A DNA stretch of 33,313 nucleotides from CALHKP01 sp963558075 (GCA_963558075.1 CAUWFN010000019.1:1-33313); one strand, 5' to 3'; counted from the first letter of the stretch, positions 6,831 through 16,032 are shown. Program-made: numbers and translations. The notes: a model not told the origin generated them from the sequence alone.

Positions 6831-7016
6831 AAATTATCCTTATGCTCCTCGAATTGTATGATTTTCACTCATTTTGCGAATGAAAAATGACAGAAAACTA
6901 AAAAAATGCATGATATGATGAACCATTTTCCAAAGTTCTAGCTGAATCAAATAAACGTTGAAATTTCAATGTTTTTTCGGCAAAACAATTATCTGAAAAT
7001 TCCTTTATTGAAAAGA
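6831..7016. other. Gene-free AT-rich spacer
   Basis: No ORF of note. It holds a small TCATT/AATGA hairpin (about 6869-6883) and long A/T runs. I see nothing else that I can support. Confidence 0.5.
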
Positions 7017-7050
7017 AAAAGTTATCCATATATACATATGAATAACTTTT
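7017..7050 (-). terminator. Terminator of the PPC/MBL operon
   Basis: AAAAGTTAT (7017-7025) pairs with ATAACTTTT (7042-7050), extended by CATAT/ATATG after one mismatch. On the minus strand the stem ends in a T-rich run. It lies about 100 nt after the PPC gene stop. Confidence 0.75.
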
Positions 7051-7063
7051 AAAATCATAGTCA

Positions 7064-7081
7064 AAAATTGTATACAATTTT
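7064..7081. repeat. Perfect 18-bp palindrome
   Basis: AAAATTGTATACAATTTT is fully self-complementary. Its TTGTATACAA core resembles operators of GntR-type regulators, but no regulator or promoter is adjacent. A DnaA-box-like TGTGGATAA lies at 7091-7099. Confidence 0.5.
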
Positions 7082-7147
7082 GCGATTTTCTGTGGATAAC
7101 CACCTCAATCGTTGAAATTAGAAACAAATCCCCCTGTTGAAAAACAT

Positions 7148-7567
7148 CTAGAATTTGAAAACATTAAGTCCAAGACTTTCATCCTTTACTCTGTCAACAC
7201 AACCATCGATTACAGTAATAATCATTTCGCATGTCGCGCCAACAACCGCTCTGTTGAGATGTCCACCGAAAACTTCTCCCTTTTCGTTACCCGCACTCAT
7301 GTGAATATGCGAATAATACTCACCATTCATCGTATCAATTGTGCCAATTAGAGATGTTATTTCGTAGCATCCAGAAAACTCGTTTGAAATATACTCTTTA
7401 GTATCTGTCTTATATACCCCGACAGTAAAATCTTTAACCGCACCTAGAGCCTGAATCTTTGCAAGCTTTATCTCTTCCTTTAGCGCGATTTCCTTCATCT
7501 TTTCCATAATTTCTTCATCTTTGTCAATTCTAGCTACAATCGTATCCCCAAATCTTCTGTAATCCAT
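7148..7567 (-). CDS. PPC/DUF296-domain protein
   Basis: The 139-residue protein is a single PPC (plant and prokaryote conserved, DUF296) domain, the fold shared by plant AT-hook proteins and small bacterial proteins of unclear function. Recognisable parts are IQALGAVKDFTVGVY, the HIHMSAGNEKGEVFGGHL segment with H87, H89 and H103, which may bind a metal, and the VVGATCEMII strand. Length fits stand-alone members. AAGGAAG precedes the ATG. It is last in the run of genes from the MBL hydrolase and ends before a terminator. DNA binding is suggested in the family name but is not proven for bacterial forms. Confidence 0.85.
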   Translation of the reverse strand: MDYRRFGDTIVARIDKDEEIMEKMKEIALKEEIKLAKIQALGAVKDFTVGVYKTDTKEYISNEFSGCYEITSLIGTIDTMNGEYYSHIHMSAGNEKGEVFGGHLNRAVVGATCEMIITVIDGCVDRVKDESLGLNVFKF

Positions 7568-7605
7568 AATTTCTTCCTTTCTTTTTCATCTATACATCAA
7601 AGCAT

Positions 7606-8406
7606 CTAAAGCTCAATACATTCAAGGTCGTCCGGAACATAAAGTTTACCCGAAAAATAGATTTTTCCCTCTTCTGTATAAAGAGATTTTCTGTTTTGTA
7701 TATTCTTATCCTCTGTATGATATAGAATCAAATTCTTAACCCCTAGAGTCTCTGCAAGCTCACATGCATCCTTTCCTGTCGAATGATGCTTCTGATACGG
7801 CTTAAACTCTTCTTTTTCAGCATAAAGGCAAAAAGCTTCATGAAGAAGCCACTCGCTTTCTCTTGCGTATATTTCTTCGCAATCTCTATACGGCTCATCT
7901 CCGCAGCATGTCAAACGTTTTTCTCCATCAAGCGCCATAGAAAATCCAAACTGCTTGGCCTTAGTTGATTTTACATCAAAGAAGGTAATATCTCTTCCGA
8001 TTATATTCTTTGATTCTCCATCCTCAACAGTAATTAAATGAAGTCGCTTGTCAATATATGCAGTCTCCTTCTCTGAATAAAGCATTTTGGCCATTTCCCT
8101 TATAAGCTCAATAACCTCGCTGTGACCATAGATTCTAGCCTCTCCATCGTATTTACTGCGGCTCATAGACTGGCAAATCATTCTAACCAGCCACATAACC
8201 CCCATCAGGTGGTCTACATGTTTGTGAGTGATAAAAATATCTCTGACATCTCTCCAGTCAACTCCCGCAAGCTTAAGCTGACGAAGTATCGTGTTTCCAC
8301 CGCCTCCATCTACTAGAAAATATTCTCCATCATCATCTATGATAAAACAAGTGTTATAACACTCTGTAACCGATGCATTTCCTGTACCAAGCATTGTAAG
8401 TTTCAT
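7606..8406 (-). CDS. MBL-fold metallohydrolase, RNase Z-like
   Basis: The 266-residue protein shows the metallo-beta-lactamase motif H61-K-H63-V-D65-H66, further likely ligands in CCGDEPY, and late histidines in HHSTGKDA and LILYHTED. The layout (TMLGTGNA start, then the motif at about 60) is that of the RNase Z/arylsulfatase-like group. The exosite arm of true tRNase Z is not obvious, so it may instead act on phosphodiesters or small esters. A strong GGAGG is 8 nt before the ATG. It follows the helical protein gene by 33 nt and is probably in the same transcript. Confidence 0.85.
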   Translation of the reverse strand: MKLTMLGTGNASVTECYNTCFIIDDDGEYFLVDGGGGNTILRQLKLAGVDWRDVRDIFITHKHVDHLMGVMWLVRMICQSMSRSKYDGEARIYGHSEVIELIREMAKMLYSEKETAYIDKRLHLITVEDGESKNIIGRDITFFDVKSTKAKQFGFSMALDGEKRLTCCGDEPYRDCEEIYARESEWLLHEAFCLYAEKEEFKPYQKHHSTGKDACELAETLGVKNLILYHTEDKNIQNRKSLYTEEGKIYFSGKLYVPDDLECIEL

Positions 8407-8439
8407 TGTACACCTCCTACTGCAAATCTTTACACTACA

Positions 8440-9312
8440 TCAGTTCATGAAAAAGTCATCTATCTCTTCTGTGTTTTTCAAAATTAGTGAGTCATCCACA
8501 CCAACCTCTCTTGCAAGAAGAATTGTCTGTAAAAAACTATTTCTATAATCTGGCTCAAATGCATTTTCAATAAGTAGATATATCTTTTCTGACTCTTTTT
8601 GAAGACCCAATATATAATCATAGTACTTATTTTTAAGTCTTTCATCTAGCTCATATTGAGATGCGATAAGTTCATCAACTAAATCCTGCTCATGCTTATA
8701 CATCACATATCTGCCGTATTCAAATGCATAATTTGCTAATGCCTGTATGAAAGCACCATACTCTTTTTCTGGCAATTTTTCTGTTGTTGATGCTACAAGT
8801 TTTAACATTGCTTCCAAAGTAATCCAAAGGCAGTCTTCAATATATACGACTTCTTTAATTTCATCGTTTTCAAGAAGAACCGATTTGTCTGCGAGTTCAT
8901 CTGCAAGATTAACAATTGAACATACAGTTGCATCAGATGCATATTGCGAAATAATACTTGCAGATGTCCGAATAAATTTTTCATACATGTGAAATACCCA
9001 TTTAACGTAATGTTCATCATCAGGTAGTATTGCATAATCCGAAACATCTTTTAAAATGTCCTTCCAGTCTTCCTTTTTTAAATCCGATGTTTTTTTCCCA
9101 TATGCAAATTTCTTTAAAATAGCGAATGTCATTACGGTTATAACTTTGATAAGATTTTTTCTTTCATCACCCTGTTTTTCTGAAAGTGAATATATATTTT
9201 TCATAATCAATTCAAGTGAGCTCATCAAACTTTCTATTCGCAACCCAATATCTGACTTTATAAGTTTTTCGTAGTTTAATCTAGAAATTAGATCCTCTAG
9301 TGTTTTATTCAA
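8440..9312 (-). CDS. Unknown all-helical protein
   Basis: The roughly 290-residue product is predicted helical throughout by composition, with no Cys/His cluster, signal or membrane segment; it is rich in Glu, Lys, Leu and Tyr. I recognise no family. The start is uncertain: a GTG at 9321 overlaps AGGTGA, which lies 5 nt before a TTG at 9312, so 9312 is preferred. The frame overlaps the end of the preceding gene by 8 nt, so the two products are probably made together and may interact. It could be a soluble partner or immunity-like factor for the hairpin protein; that is inference only. Confidence 0.6.
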   Translation of the reverse strand: MNKTLEDLISRLNYEKLIKSDIGLRIESLMSSLELIMKNIYSLSEKQGDERKNLIKVITVMTFAILKKFAYGKKTSDLKKEDWKDILKDVSDYAILPDDEHYVKWVFHMYEKFIRTSASIISQYASDATVCSIVNLADELADKSVLLENDEIKEVVYIEDCLWITLEAMLKLVASTTEKLPEKEYGAFIQALANYAFEYGRYVMYKHEQDLVDELIASQYELDERLKNKYYDYILGLQKESEKIYLLIENAFEPDYRNSFLQTILLAREVGVDDSLILKNTEEIDDFFMN

Positions 9313-10318
9313 TACTATCACCTACAGTCTTTGTGAGCATAACCGACAATATTTTAGCATTATTTACAAGTGTACCAAGAAGGTGCTTATTTTCATCGTC
9401 TAACGCACTATAGTCAGCATCGTACAAACAGAATGACTTCTTAAGTAATTCATTTAATCCAGTTCTCATTTTTTCTGTTTCTGTCAGAATCGCATTTATT
9501 TTAGCATCCATTTCTCTAACTGCCTCAATATTATCCTTTACAGATTGAATTTCCTCATTCTTTTGCTTATTCATTTTTGCTTTCTTTGCAGAAAAAATAA
9601 TTATGGATGATAATAATGTTGCTCCTGCTATAGACCAACCAATTGGACCTGCCATTGCCAACAAAGCTTTTCCTGCAACAATTCCCTTTCCTCCTGCTGC
9701 TACTGCACCTCCGCCAAGCCATGCTAATGCCGCATTAGTTGCTGCTGCACCGGATAAAGTAGAAATAGCAGCTCCTGTAGATGCAGTTCCAAAAGTTGTT
9801 GCAACCCACATTGCTGCCGTTGGGCCCATAAATACTACTGATGCTCCAGCAGCCAGACCTGCTCCCGCTCCAATTGACGCATTTCTAGCATCTTCTAGTT
9901 CACGATTAGCAAATGTACAAGAATCAACAAATTTTTTTCTGTTCATATTTATTTTTTCAAATTCAGACGCAAACTCCTTTGGGCTATTTGCAATGCTGTT
10001 TACAATGTTATCAACAAAAGAAATTGTATCTACTACACGTTTTCTTTCTACATACAACTGCATACCTTTATCACTCATAAGAGTATATGCATCATTATAT
10101 TCTGTAATGGAATCTTTCAACATTCTATCCAGTTCAGTTACCTTTTCGATAATATCATCTTTTTTGGATATGGCAGCATCTTTTACATCCATCGCCTTAT
10201 CCGCTATACCTTCTGTAACCTCAGCCATTTTCTCCTTCATGTCATCTAAATTTATGGCCTCTTTACCCTTTTGTGCAAATTCTTTAATACCTGCCAACTT
10301 TTTCCCTTTCTCTGACAT
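9305..10318 (-). CDS. Helical protein with long Gly/Ala-rich membrane hairpin
   Basis: The 337-residue protein has three parts. Residues 1-145 are charged amphipathic helices, the first 60 resembling lipid-binding repeats (KMAEVTEGIADKAMDVKDAA). Residues about 147-246 are a nearly uncharged Gly/Ala-rich block with several membrane-length stretches (GAGAGLAAGASVVFMGPTAA, LLAMAGPIGWSIAGATLLSS). Residues 247-337 are again helical with coiled-coil character. There is no signal peptide. A hydrophobic hairpin between helical arms is the layout of alpha-pore-forming and membrane-remodelling proteins, but I know no named family for it. GGAGG is 8 nt before the ATG, and a terminator separates it from the ATP-grasp gene upstream. 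Confidence 0.75.
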   Translation of the reverse strand: MSEKGKKLAGIKEFAQKGKEAINLDDMKEKMAEVTEGIADKAMDVKDAAISKKDDIIEKVTELDRMLKDSITEYNDAYTLMSDKGMQLYVERKRVVDTISFVDNIVNSIANSPKEFASEFEKINMNRKKFVDSCTFANRELEDARNASIGAGAGLAAGASVVFMGPTAAMWVATTFGTASTGAAISTLSGAAATNAALAWLGGGAVAAGGKGIVAGKALLAMAGPIGWSIAGATLLSSIIIFSAKKAKMNKQKNEEIQSVKDNIEAVREMDAKINAILTETEKMRTGLNELLKKSFCLYDADYSALDDENKHLLGTLVNNAKILSVMLTKTVGDSIE

Positions 10319-10407
10319 ATCGCATACCTCCGGAATAATAATCCAAACTATAAAATAACTTACATCTTACTTTTAATATTACCATTTTTACCAGTAAAAG
10401 CAAACTT

Positions 10408-10430
10408 AAAAGGCAGCCTTGTAGCTGCCA
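10408..10430 (-). terminator. Terminator after the ATP-grasp gene
   Basis: On the minus strand GGCAGC (10424-10429) pairs with GCTGCC (10412-10417), followed by TTTT. It closes the Sel1/ATP-grasp operon before the next gene. Confidence 0.8.
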
Positions 10431-10437
10431 TCTAATA

Positions 10438-11220
10438 CTATTCCTTACCAAATCTTCTAAAGTCATACTCATCTTCTCTTTCCAAAATCTGTGCCCATCT
10501 AGCTGAAATAAGCTTTGCATATTTAAAGTCTACAAGCCCATAAGAGCCCAGTGCATAGGCATCATTACATTCGATCAGAAGAGTTTTATTGTCGGCTGTG
10601 ACCCCAATATCAATTGCACAAGCATTCGGCCTATCACCCCATGTTCTAAAATCCTTCATAATTTCATCTAGTACTATCGGATCATAAACATAGTGATAAT
10701 CACCTTTATACGGTCTAATATCATATATCTCATCATAGTATATAAAACAACGCCATTCCCTTCTAAAATCTAAAGCTTCGCTACACATAACATCATAATT
10801 TTCACTGTAGTTACCGCATCCTATAAGATCATTTATAGAAGAAATCACTTTGCCGGTAAAAGCCTTTGACCTAACTGGCTTAACAAACCAACCTGCAGTC
10901 CATTTACTTTGATCTGTAGAAATCGACTCAATCGTATCATACCAAATATTTCTTCCCAGATGCTTTCTTAGGCACTTAGGATAATCATCAACGTGAACAT
11001 TTTCATGCCCAAACTTCTTGAATATTTCTTCGCATTGATAAATATAGTCAACGACAATATCATCACAAGTAACCTCATCATAAATATCATCGAGAGAATT
11101 ATATGGAATAATTTCAGCTCCAAGCTCACTAAAGCCATAAATTGCTTTTGTCATATTTTCGCTATGGCCAATTCGAAGCCCTGAATTAGGATTTATTTTG
11201 CATTTCACATATACCTTCAT
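10438..11220 (-). CDS. R2K-clade ATP-grasp ligase-like protein (DUF4343)
   Basis: The 260-residue protein matches the R2K clade (family 3, formerly DUF4343) of ATP-grasp enzymes. Visible landmarks: WFVKPVRSKAFTG with K114, EWRCFIYY with R157, and the metal-binding end AIDIGV...LLIECNDAYALGSYGL with D204, E217 and N219. ATP-grasp enzymes join a carboxylate to an amine through an acyl-phosphate; R2K members are predicted to modify proteins, with substrates unknown. It follows the Sel1-repeat gene by 23 nt, with GGAGG 8 nt before the ATG, so the Sel1 protein may be its substrate or scaffold. Confidence 0.85.
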   Translation of the reverse strand: MKVYVKCKINPNSGLRIGHSENMTKAIYGFSELGAEIIPYNSLDDIYDEVTCDDIVVDYIYQCEEIFKKFGHENVHVDDYPKCLRKHLGRNIWYDTIESISTDQSKWTAGWFVKPVRSKAFTGKVISSINDLIGCGNYSENYDVMCSEALDFRREWRCFIYYDEIYDIRPYKGDYHYVYDPIVLDEIMKDFRTWGDRPNACAIDIGVTADNKTLLIECNDAYALGSYGLVDFKYAKLISARWAQILEREDEYDFRRFGKE

Positions 11221-11243
11221 TTTTCATTCCTCCATATAAATAT

Positions 11244-12881
11244 TTATATTTGGTCCTCAATGTAAAATAGAAATTCTACTGGCTTTATTTCTATAACAAA
11301 ATCGTCATTCATATAAAAAATTATACTATCATCATCAGTTGTAAATTCATTTGCCTCAAGATTATCCAAATCAGTGCCATTTTCAATTATTAGATACGGT
11401 TTATTAGCCACGCGTAATACAAGGGTATCTGTAAGCTTTGCAAACGGCAGGCACTTAGAGGCAACCATTACATCCCAATTTATATCTTTTTTTGCATACT
11501 TGCGAATAAATCTTATTGTTAAAACATCCTCGTTACACTCAAATTTAATACTTACCTTAAAATCCTCAAGTTCTACAAAATCCGCGAACAAATCCACTAA
11601 AAGTTCTAGCACGAACATATTTGTTTTTTTACCATCATAATTCATCAAAGCGTCTTCAATTTCTTTATTTTGCTTTTCAAGTCGATAAACTATATCTCTA
11701 CGCATAATTTCATCATGTAACTCATCCGTATAATTATATTTAAGTCTAATATCTACTGCCGTTTTTGCTTGCAGATAATATTTAAATGAATCAAATACAC
11801 AGCCGCCACCCTTTTTTTCATAGTATTTTCCAAGTCCATAAGCTGCATCTGCAAAAGCACAAAATATATGGCGATCATGAAAATCTATAATGCCACTCAC
11901 ATATGCTTTCCAGTATAGTTTATAAGCTGCTTCATCATCACCTAAAGCATAATTTTCATCGATTAGCATATCTCCAATCCTGCATGCCGCACCATCTGCA
12001 CCACCAAAGTATGCAATTGAGTAATAATAGAAAGCTTTTTCATAATCAGCTGTGCCATCTTCTAGATATCCATAGTAATACATGTTACCAAGACATTTAG
12101 CAGCTTGTGCTCTTCTTTCTCCATCTGCATATTCTATGATTTTTAGTAGATATTTCTTTGACATGTTCCAGTCAGTTTCATATATATTGCTTCCTTTTCC
12201 ATACAGCGCAAGTGCTTTGATTTCGAGAGCTTTTACATCATTCTCTTCGCACAACTCTTCGAGCAAAATCCTATATAGGCACAACTCTTCATCATCAAAT
12301 TCTTTTCTGTATGCATCACGACTATAACTATATACAAATGCTTTCTTCCTATTCTTTGTTAATCTATATTCCAAAATGCTCTTGCCGCAATTATATCTTG
12401 CGTTATCAATATCACAAAGCAAATCAGAGAATAATGCATTCATCTCTACAGCATCCATGTATGTAAATTCTTCTGGCTCATCCATCCAAAATATTTCCGA
12501 AAAAAAATGCATCCATATATCATCTTCTGTTGCATATATAATTCTGTCTGCATATTCACAAAGTCCGTAAGTGAATTCATTTATTGTATAGCCAAAAAGC
12601 TTAGGGAGACATAATGCTTCAGCCATTGGTATAATAAGCGGGCGTGCCCAATCAAAGAAAAACTCCACATTATCTATATATAAATCACTGAAATTAGTAA
12701 TTGCATTATACATATCATCAAATGTAATCTCGTAATTATTTTTATATTTGATATTATATTCACTTGTATCAAAATATTCACCTTCACATCCGATGAGTTC
12801 ATTAAAAAATATTTCACCGCGAGCAAATTTTTTGAGGTCGTTATAACTGCAGGTTATACTCTTTTTATTTAAATCAATCAT
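11244..12881 (-). CDS. Sel1-repeat (TPR-like) protein
   Basis: The 545-residue protein has an N-terminal domain (about 1-200, acidic and aromatic) that I do not recognise. It is followed by helical Sel1-like repeats at about 205-370 (AQAAKCLGNMYYYGYLEDG, EKAFYYYSIAYFGGADGAAC, EAAYKLYWKAYVSG). The C-terminal beta-rich domain (about 420-545) contains EDVLTIRFIRKYAK. Sel1 repeats are protein-interaction scaffolds. The annotated start is the ATG at 12881 because GGAGGAG lies 5 nt before it; an ATG at 12905 lies upstream of that site. It heads a two-gene operon with the ATP-grasp gene. Confidence 0.8.
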   Translation of the reverse strand: MIDLNKKSITCSYNDLKKFARGEIFFNELIGCEGEYFDTSEYNIKYKNNYEITFDDMYNAITNFSDLYIDNVEFFFDWARPLIIPMAEALCLPKLFGYTINEFTYGLCEYADRIIYATEDDIWMHFFSEIFWMDEPEEFTYMDAVEMNALFSDLLCDIDNARYNCGKSILEYRLTKNRKKAFVYSYSRDAYRKEFDDEELCLYRILLEELCEENDVKALEIKALALYGKGSNIYETDWNMSKKYLLKIIEYADGERRAQAAKCLGNMYYYGYLEDGTADYEKAFYYYSIAYFGGADGAACRIGDMLIDENYALGDDEAAYKLYWKAYVSGIIDFHDRHIFCAFADAAYGLGKYYEKKGGGCVFDSFKYYLQAKTAVDIRLKYNYTDELHDEIMRRDIVYRLEKQNKEIEDALMNYDGKKTNMFVLELLVDLFADFVELEDFKVSIKFECNEDVLTIRFIRKYAKKDINWDVMVASKCLPFAKLTDTLVLRVANKPYLIIENGTDLDNLEANEFTTDDDSIIFYMNDDFVIEIKPVEFLFYIEDQI

Positions 12882-12963
12882 GGGTACTCCTCCATATTTA
12901 TCCATCTTATGCTTATCTTAAGCTTACAATTCTATATGACCAAAAAATATCCCTCCATAAAAA

Positions 12964-12987
12964 AAAACGGCCGATTACGACCGTTTT
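12964..12987. terminator. Terminator of the antiporter gene
   Basis: AAAACGG (12964-12970) pairs with CCGTTTT (12981-12987), extended inwards by CG/CG after a mismatch, within a longer A run. It lies about 70 nt after the antiporter stop. Confidence 0.8.
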
Positions 12988-13053
12988 ACTACTGAATATA
13001 ATACTCAAGACTGTACGTCCTTGACATATTCCACGTATATATGACATATTCAC

Positions 13054-15360
13054 TTATTTTTCCGCTGCACAGTTGCATTCGCAAAATGCACCCTCAGGAA
13101 CATACTGAGCAAGCATACGACCTATATGGTTATTTGAACCCATAATCCATATAATATCATCCTTCTTCAGATACGTATTTATATCTGGCATAACTATAGG
13201 ATAACCGCCCTGCTGAATACCTAGTATCATGCAATGCCATTTTCTGAGAATGTTACCATTTTTAATTGTTTTTCCGGCAAAGTCCTCAGAACCTGTAAGC
13301 CTGATTGCGCAGAATGCAAGAGCATTTTCTGCATCCGGGTAGTCACTATCCATAAACTCCTTGAGCGTTCTTGGAATTCTCGTAGGAGGAATCTGAATCA
13401 ATCTGTAGAAATTCTCAATTGATTTCGGATCTCCGATTACAAAGATCTTATCTCCCGCTGCAAGATGTCTCTTTGGATCAGGAAGAATAATATGTTTTCC
13501 ATGATGACGAACCTTTACAACCTGCACGTTGAACACTCTACCCCACTGAAGCTCATCAAGGCTCTTGCCTACGAAAAAAGCATCCTCTGGAATTACTAGC
13601 GATATAATCTGAAGCTCCTCGTCCAGCCAGGACTGTCTTCTGCCCCTAAGCTCCTCCTCTTCGATTATACGTTCATTGAGGTTTCTGAGAAAATGAGTTT
13701 CCATACGCAGATAAGAAGCTGACATAAACCCACTTCTTGCAATCAAAAGTACTGCTACCACCGCAATCACAAACAAAATTCCTACATGAATATGAAGCAT
13801 CCATTTTAGCGGAATCATCGCAATCGCAGCAATTACAAACAGCTTAAGTGTTGTAAATACCATAAGCGGAATGCGGTTTGACTTTTTCTTTAACCACAGC
13901 GATGTAAACAGGGCATTGTGGAAATTCATCATCGGCGATACGAAAATAGAAATTCCAAAATAAATCAGTACACAGACAATCAGCTTTGATAAAGGAGATG
14001 AAATATACTTCACAAGAAGCGGCGCAAGGCCCTGAACACCTGCAATTGTAATCATCAGCATAATTACGCCATAAATCACAAGGCGTGAAAAATAAAGGCG
14101 GGTGTACTCATTCCAGTCATTGTCTGAGTCATTTTCATCCTGCTCAGATGATGTGTATTTATCTAAAAACGCAATGAGTCTGTCCGGAAGTACCTTGTAT
14201 AGCCAGTCTGTTACTGGAACCGACTTTTTTATGAGAAACGGCGTTATAAATGTGGTCAAAACCGCGGCCGATACAATAATCGGGTAAAGATATTCCTCCA
14301 TAACACCTAAGTTCACTCCAAGGGTTGCGATAATAAATGAAAATTCACCTATCGGCGCAAGGCTGAATCCGCTCTTTACGGCAGTCTCAAGGGTCTGTCC
14401 TGACATAAGCATTCCGATAGTTGCAAATATAAGCTTTGCTGATACTGCAATAACCGTAATCAAAATAATCATCGGCGCGTATTCAACAATTACATGAGGA
14501 TTTACCATCATTCCTACAGAGAGAAAGAAAAACGACACAAACATGTCTTTTATTCCTTTTGTTATATGCTCGACCCTCTCAACGTGAACAGTTCCAGCAA
14601 GAAGTGATCCAGCAAGGAAAGCGCCAAGCTCCGATGAAAATCCTAGCTTGTTAGCAATCAAAACCATACCAAAACAAAGGCCGATAGAAAGCACAACTAG
14701 CATCTCGTCGTTCATTAGGTTAATGACTTTGTTTAGGAATGTCGGAAGAAAATATATTCCAAGAATCAGCCACACGATAAGGTAGCAGACCATCATAAAT
14801 AGCTGCACCGCAAGCTCTGATCCTTCTACATTTCGGCTCACAGAAATCGTCGAAAGCACAACTAGCATGAAAATGCCCACAATATCTTCTATTACAAGCT
14901 CGCCCATGACAAGCTGCGAATATTTTTCTTGTTTTATCCCAATTTCCTCAAAGCTTTTCTGAATTACAGCCGTAGAACTGATTGACAGCATTCCTCCAAG
15001 GAATATGCAGTTTATCTGAGAAAATCCCATTAGCTTTCCGGCGAGAAATCCGATGACCATAACTCCTGCCATCTTAATCAAAGCAGATACTATCGCAGTC
15101 CCGCCCATCCTTGCAAGCTTATGAAGATTAAATTCAAGTCCAATATGAAACATCAAAATAATTACGCCGATTTCGCTCCACAAATTGATTGAATCCATGT
15201 CCTCGACGTTAAAAAACATGGGAAAATACGGGCTTATGAGAAAGCCCGCAAGTATATATCCAAGTATTAGCGGCTGTTTGATTCTCTTGAACAGGATTGT
15301 TATTACTCCTGCCGAAAGTAGCATCAGAGCCAAATCTGCTATCATATCAGGTGTATGCAT
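13054..15360 (-). CDS. CPA2-family cation:proton antiporter with two RCK_C domains
   Basis: The 768-residue membrane protein has a Na+/H+ exchanger domain at about 1-390 with MFHIGLEF, SISSTAVIQKSFEE, the conserved acidic pair in GELVIEDIVGIFML, and LGAFLAGSLLAGT. A second group of about five membrane segments follows (430-560). The cytoplasmic tail holds two RCK_C (TrkA_C) folds, about 600-680 and 685-765, each ending in a DKIFVIG/DDIIWIMG-type strand. RCK_C domains usually sense nucleotides or ions. No RCK_N Rossmann domain is present, unlike KefB/KefC. It likely exchanges K+ or Na+ for protons. The C terminus has the odd CECNCAAEK tail. Confidence 0.88.
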   Translation of the reverse strand: MHTPDMIADLALMLLSAGVITILFKRIKQPLILGYILAGFLISPYFPMFFNVEDMDSINLWSEIGVIILMFHIGLEFNLHKLARMGGTAIVSALIKMAGVMVIGFLAGKLMGFSQINCIFLGGMLSISSTAVIQKSFEEIGIKQEKYSQLVMGELVIEDIVGIFMLVVLSTISVSRNVEGSELAVQLFMMVCYLIVWLILGIYFLPTFLNKVINLMNDEMLVVLSIGLCFGMVLIANKLGFSSELGAFLAGSLLAGTVHVERVEHITKGIKDMFVSFFFLSVGMMVNPHVIVEYAPMIILITVIAVSAKLIFATIGMLMSGQTLETAVKSGFSLAPIGEFSFIIATLGVNLGVMEEYLYPIIVSAAVLTTFITPFLIKKSVPVTDWLYKVLPDRLIAFLDKYTSSEQDENDSDNDWNEYTRLYFSRLVIYGVIMLMITIAGVQGLAPLLVKYISSPLSKLIVCVLIYFGISIFVSPMMNFHNALFTSLWLKKKSNRIPLMVFTTLKLFVIAAIAMIPLKWMLHIHVGILFVIAVVAVLLIARSGFMSASYLRMETHFLRNLNERIIEEEELRGRRQSWLDEELQIISLVIPEDAFFVGKSLDELQWGRVFNVQVVKVRHHGKHIILPDPKRHLAAGDKIFVIGDPKSIENFYRLIQIPPTRIPRTLKEFMDSDYPDAENALAFCAIRLTGSEDFAGKTIKNGNILRKWHCMILGIQQGGYPIVMPDINTYLKKDDIIWIMGSNNHIGRMLAQYVPEGAFCECNCAAEK

Positions 15361-15395
15361 AAGAAAATCCCCTTTTTTTAAATAGTCTCACTAAT

Positions 15396-15424
15396 ATGAT
15401 ACCATTTTTTTGTGATAAAACCAA
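15396..15424 (-). promoter_or_regulatory. Antiporter promoter
   Basis: On the minus strand TTGGTT (15419-15424) and an extended -10 TGGTATCAT (15396-15401 for the hexamer) are 17 bp apart, about 35 nt before the ATG. Confidence 0.6.
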
Positions 15425-15429
15425 TATTT

Positions 15430-16026
15430 TTAGTTCCAAGAAACCGTATATTCCCTGCCTGTAGCACCGCCTAGCTGATTTATATAATTTTCAATCAGCT
15501 TTTTTGCTCGGTCCTGGGCATTTAGCAGCAGAGTTTTATTCTTTTTTACTTCTTTTTCCATATCTGACTGAGCAAGACTTATTGCTTTTGTCTGGTCCTC
15601 TGCAGTTATTTTGTTTTTGTTAAATCCGTCTTCAGAAATAGTATATGAATCCTCACTTATGGACTCCTCGTCTATGGATATTCCAAGAACCTTAGCCTCT
15701 GGCATAGTTATTTCTATTTTATTATCGCTAATTTTCATCTCAACCTTTGACATATCCACGCCAAGCCTTGCAATCCCCGTATATTCTATCCAAAACTTTC
15801 GGTCCTTCTCACCGATATGAGTTACACCCGCCTCTGCCTTTTTCTCTGATTTTGCTACATTGTGATAATAGCACTCCAAAGTCGCAAGATTACATATATT
15901 TCTAATCTGCTGAATGTCTGGCTCACCTATGTTTTCAGCTTTATCGCTAGTTCCTGTGCATCCGGAGATCAAACAGGCTGACATGATAGCAATCAACATA
16001 ACACTTACTATTTTTTTCAATTTCAC
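15430..16026 (-). CDS. DUF4230 lipoprotein
   Basis: The roughly 198-residue protein has a lipoprotein signal ending in the lipobox LISGC (Cys at about residue 23), so it should be anchored outside the cell. The remainder follows the DUF4230 pattern: ICNLATLECYYHNV, then EYTGIARLGVDMSKVEM, EITMPEAKVLGI, and a long C-terminal helix with many Lys and Asp. Function of the family is unknown. The start at 16026 is GTG with an AAGG site nearby; a TTG two codons on is an alternative. It lies 6 nt after its membrane-anchored paralogue. Confidence 0.85.
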   Translation of the reverse strand: MKLKKIVSVMLIAIMSACLISGCTGTSDKAENIGEPDIQQIRNICNLATLECYYHNVAKSEKKAEAGVTHIGEKDRKFWIEYTGIARLGVDMSKVEMKISDNKIEITMPEAKVLGISIDEESISEDSYTISEDGFNKNKITAEDQTKAISLAQSDMEKEVKKNKTLLLNAQDRAKKLIENYINQLGGATGREYTVSWN

Positions 16027-16032
16027 ACCGCC

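Noticed and set aside
7022..7099. A replication origin
   Set aside because: Only one perfect and one or two near DnaA boxes, no dnaA, dnaN or rep gene nearby.
9603..10358. 251-codon plus-strand ORF rich in Ala and Pro
   Set aside because: Antisense shadow of the Gly/Ala-rich hairpin protein; no ribosome site, and the opposite frame has clear coding features.
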